In this document: one piece after another, positions 63,688 through 64,000 of the stretch | Numbering within the stretch: position 1 is the stretch's first letter | Layout: each line of letters starts with the position of its first letter | NCBI RefSeq assembly: GCF_001542625.1 | Contig: NZ_CP016279.1 | Location: forward strand, 1,302,001 to 1,366,000 | DNA: 64,000 nt | DNA from: Streptomyces griseochromogenes | GTDB lineage: Bacteria > Actinomycetota > Actinomycetes > Streptomycetales > Streptomycetaceae | Direction: 5' to 3' | Position numbers and translations under genes: made by a program | The notes under the pieces: model-generated | Databases searched by the model: none | The model's input: only the letters and a program-made list of their open reading frames with translations | Told to the model about the DNA's origin: nothing

Positions 63688-64000
63688 TCACCGTTTGACG
63701 GCGCACAACAATCCGTCGCCCACCGGCAGCAGCGACGTCACCAGCTCCTGGCTCTCGCGCACCGTGCGCAGCAGCTCCCGCAGCCGCAGCACCTCGGTCG
63801 GCTGCGGCCCCGAGTCGACCGTACGGCCGTTCGCGAAGACCCCCTCGAAGACCACCAGGCCCCCCGGGCGCAGCAGGCGCAACGATTCAGCGAGGTAATC
63901 CGAGTACTCCTGCCGGTCCCCGTCGCAGAAGACGAGGTCGTAGCCGGCGTCCGCGAGCCGCGGCAGCACCTCCAGGGCGCGGCCCGGGATGAACCGGGCC
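63688..64000 (-). CDS. SAM-dependent O-methyltransferase (5' end outside window)
   Basis: The C-terminal 103 residues of an O-methyltransferase of the class I AdoMet (MT3, catechol/caffeoyl-CoA-like) type. YDLVFCDGDRQEYSDYL holds the acidic metal/SAM region, and LRLLRPGGLVVFEGVF is the following strand. The end is LLPVGDGLLCAVKR. The frame continues out of the window. Mycobacterial Rv1220c in the same gene order (recalled) is the likely orthologue. Confidence 0.85.
   Translation of the reverse strand, partial: ARFIPGRALEVLPRLADAGYDLVFCDGDRQEYSDYLAESLRLLRPGGLVVFEGVFANGRTVDSGPQPTEVLRLRELLRTVRESQELVTSLLPVGDGLLCAVKR

Overview
The window is high-GC chromosomal DNA of a Streptomyces species. Signs are extreme third-position GC, GTG/TTG starts with GGAGG-type ribosome sites, stem-loops without U-tracts, mycothiol synthesis (MshB), a BldK oligopeptide importer, WhiJ-type regulators with DUF397 partners, and numerous stand-alone HATPase proteins. 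From memory, the gene order resembles the S. coelicolor stretch of roughly SCO5102 to SCO5147. This was not checked against a database. No tRNA, rRNA, CRISPR array, intact IS element or phage gene was seen.

Layout. 0-8.9 kb: tail of a septum-formation-type membrane protein, a GntR regulator, a SPOR-like small protein, a MutT-type Nudix hydrolase, a stand-alone HATPase, a large PAS-PAS-GAF-PP2C-HATPase protein, a membrane coiled-coil protein and a GH18-fold protein. 9.2-13.1 kb: a three-subunit succinate dehydrogenase operon of mycobacterial Sdh1 type, led by a small helical protein. 13.4-17.8 kb: an LpqW-like lipoprotein followed by TypA. 18.3-42.4 kb: three complete five-gene oligopeptide ABC cassettes. 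These are bldKABCDE (+), a close bldK paralogue in inverted orientation (30.3-36.4 kb, -), and a third, more divergent Opp/Dpp cassette (+).

An accessory patch (24.5-30.3 kb) lies between bldK and its paralogue. It holds a methyltransferase, a YCII-like protein beside a DUF397 gene remnant, a WhiJ-like XRE/DUF397/HATPase cluster, a Tat-exported CDP-diacylglycerol diphosphatase-like protein, a frameshifted remnant, and a small secreted ricin-like protein inside an 83-84 bp direct repeat. It shows lower GC, broken genes and duplicated ends, so it looks like the most recently rearranged part.

42.5-64 kb is a mostly conserved actinobacterial backbone: prolyl oligopeptidase, MshB, a peptidoglycan-binding membrane protein, an ABC-2 exporter with a DesK/DesR-like two-component pair, a SirB1-like protein, a GNAT enzyme, ferredoxin FdxA with DapC, a secreted transglycosylase-like protein, DapE, LOG protein, dihydropteroate synthase, a DivIVA-domain protein, Tag glycosylase, an enoyl-CoA hydratase, a DUF3117 protein and the tail of an O-methyltransferase. 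The order lpqW/typA ... mshB ... fdxC-dapC ... dapE-LOG-folP2-DivIVA-tag-DUF3117-OMT also exists in Mycobacterium tuberculosis (recalled). The transporter block is therefore lineage-specific material placed between typA and mshB.

Functionally the window combines peptide import used as a developmental and nutritional signal, partner-switching regulation of sigma factors, a respiratory complex, and lysine/cell-wall, thiol and folate housekeeping. No wholly new system could be proven. The best candidates are the inverted BldK paralogue with its neighbouring WhiJ-like cluster and secreted lipid-hydrolase/lectin-like pair, and the repeat-bounded segment beside it.
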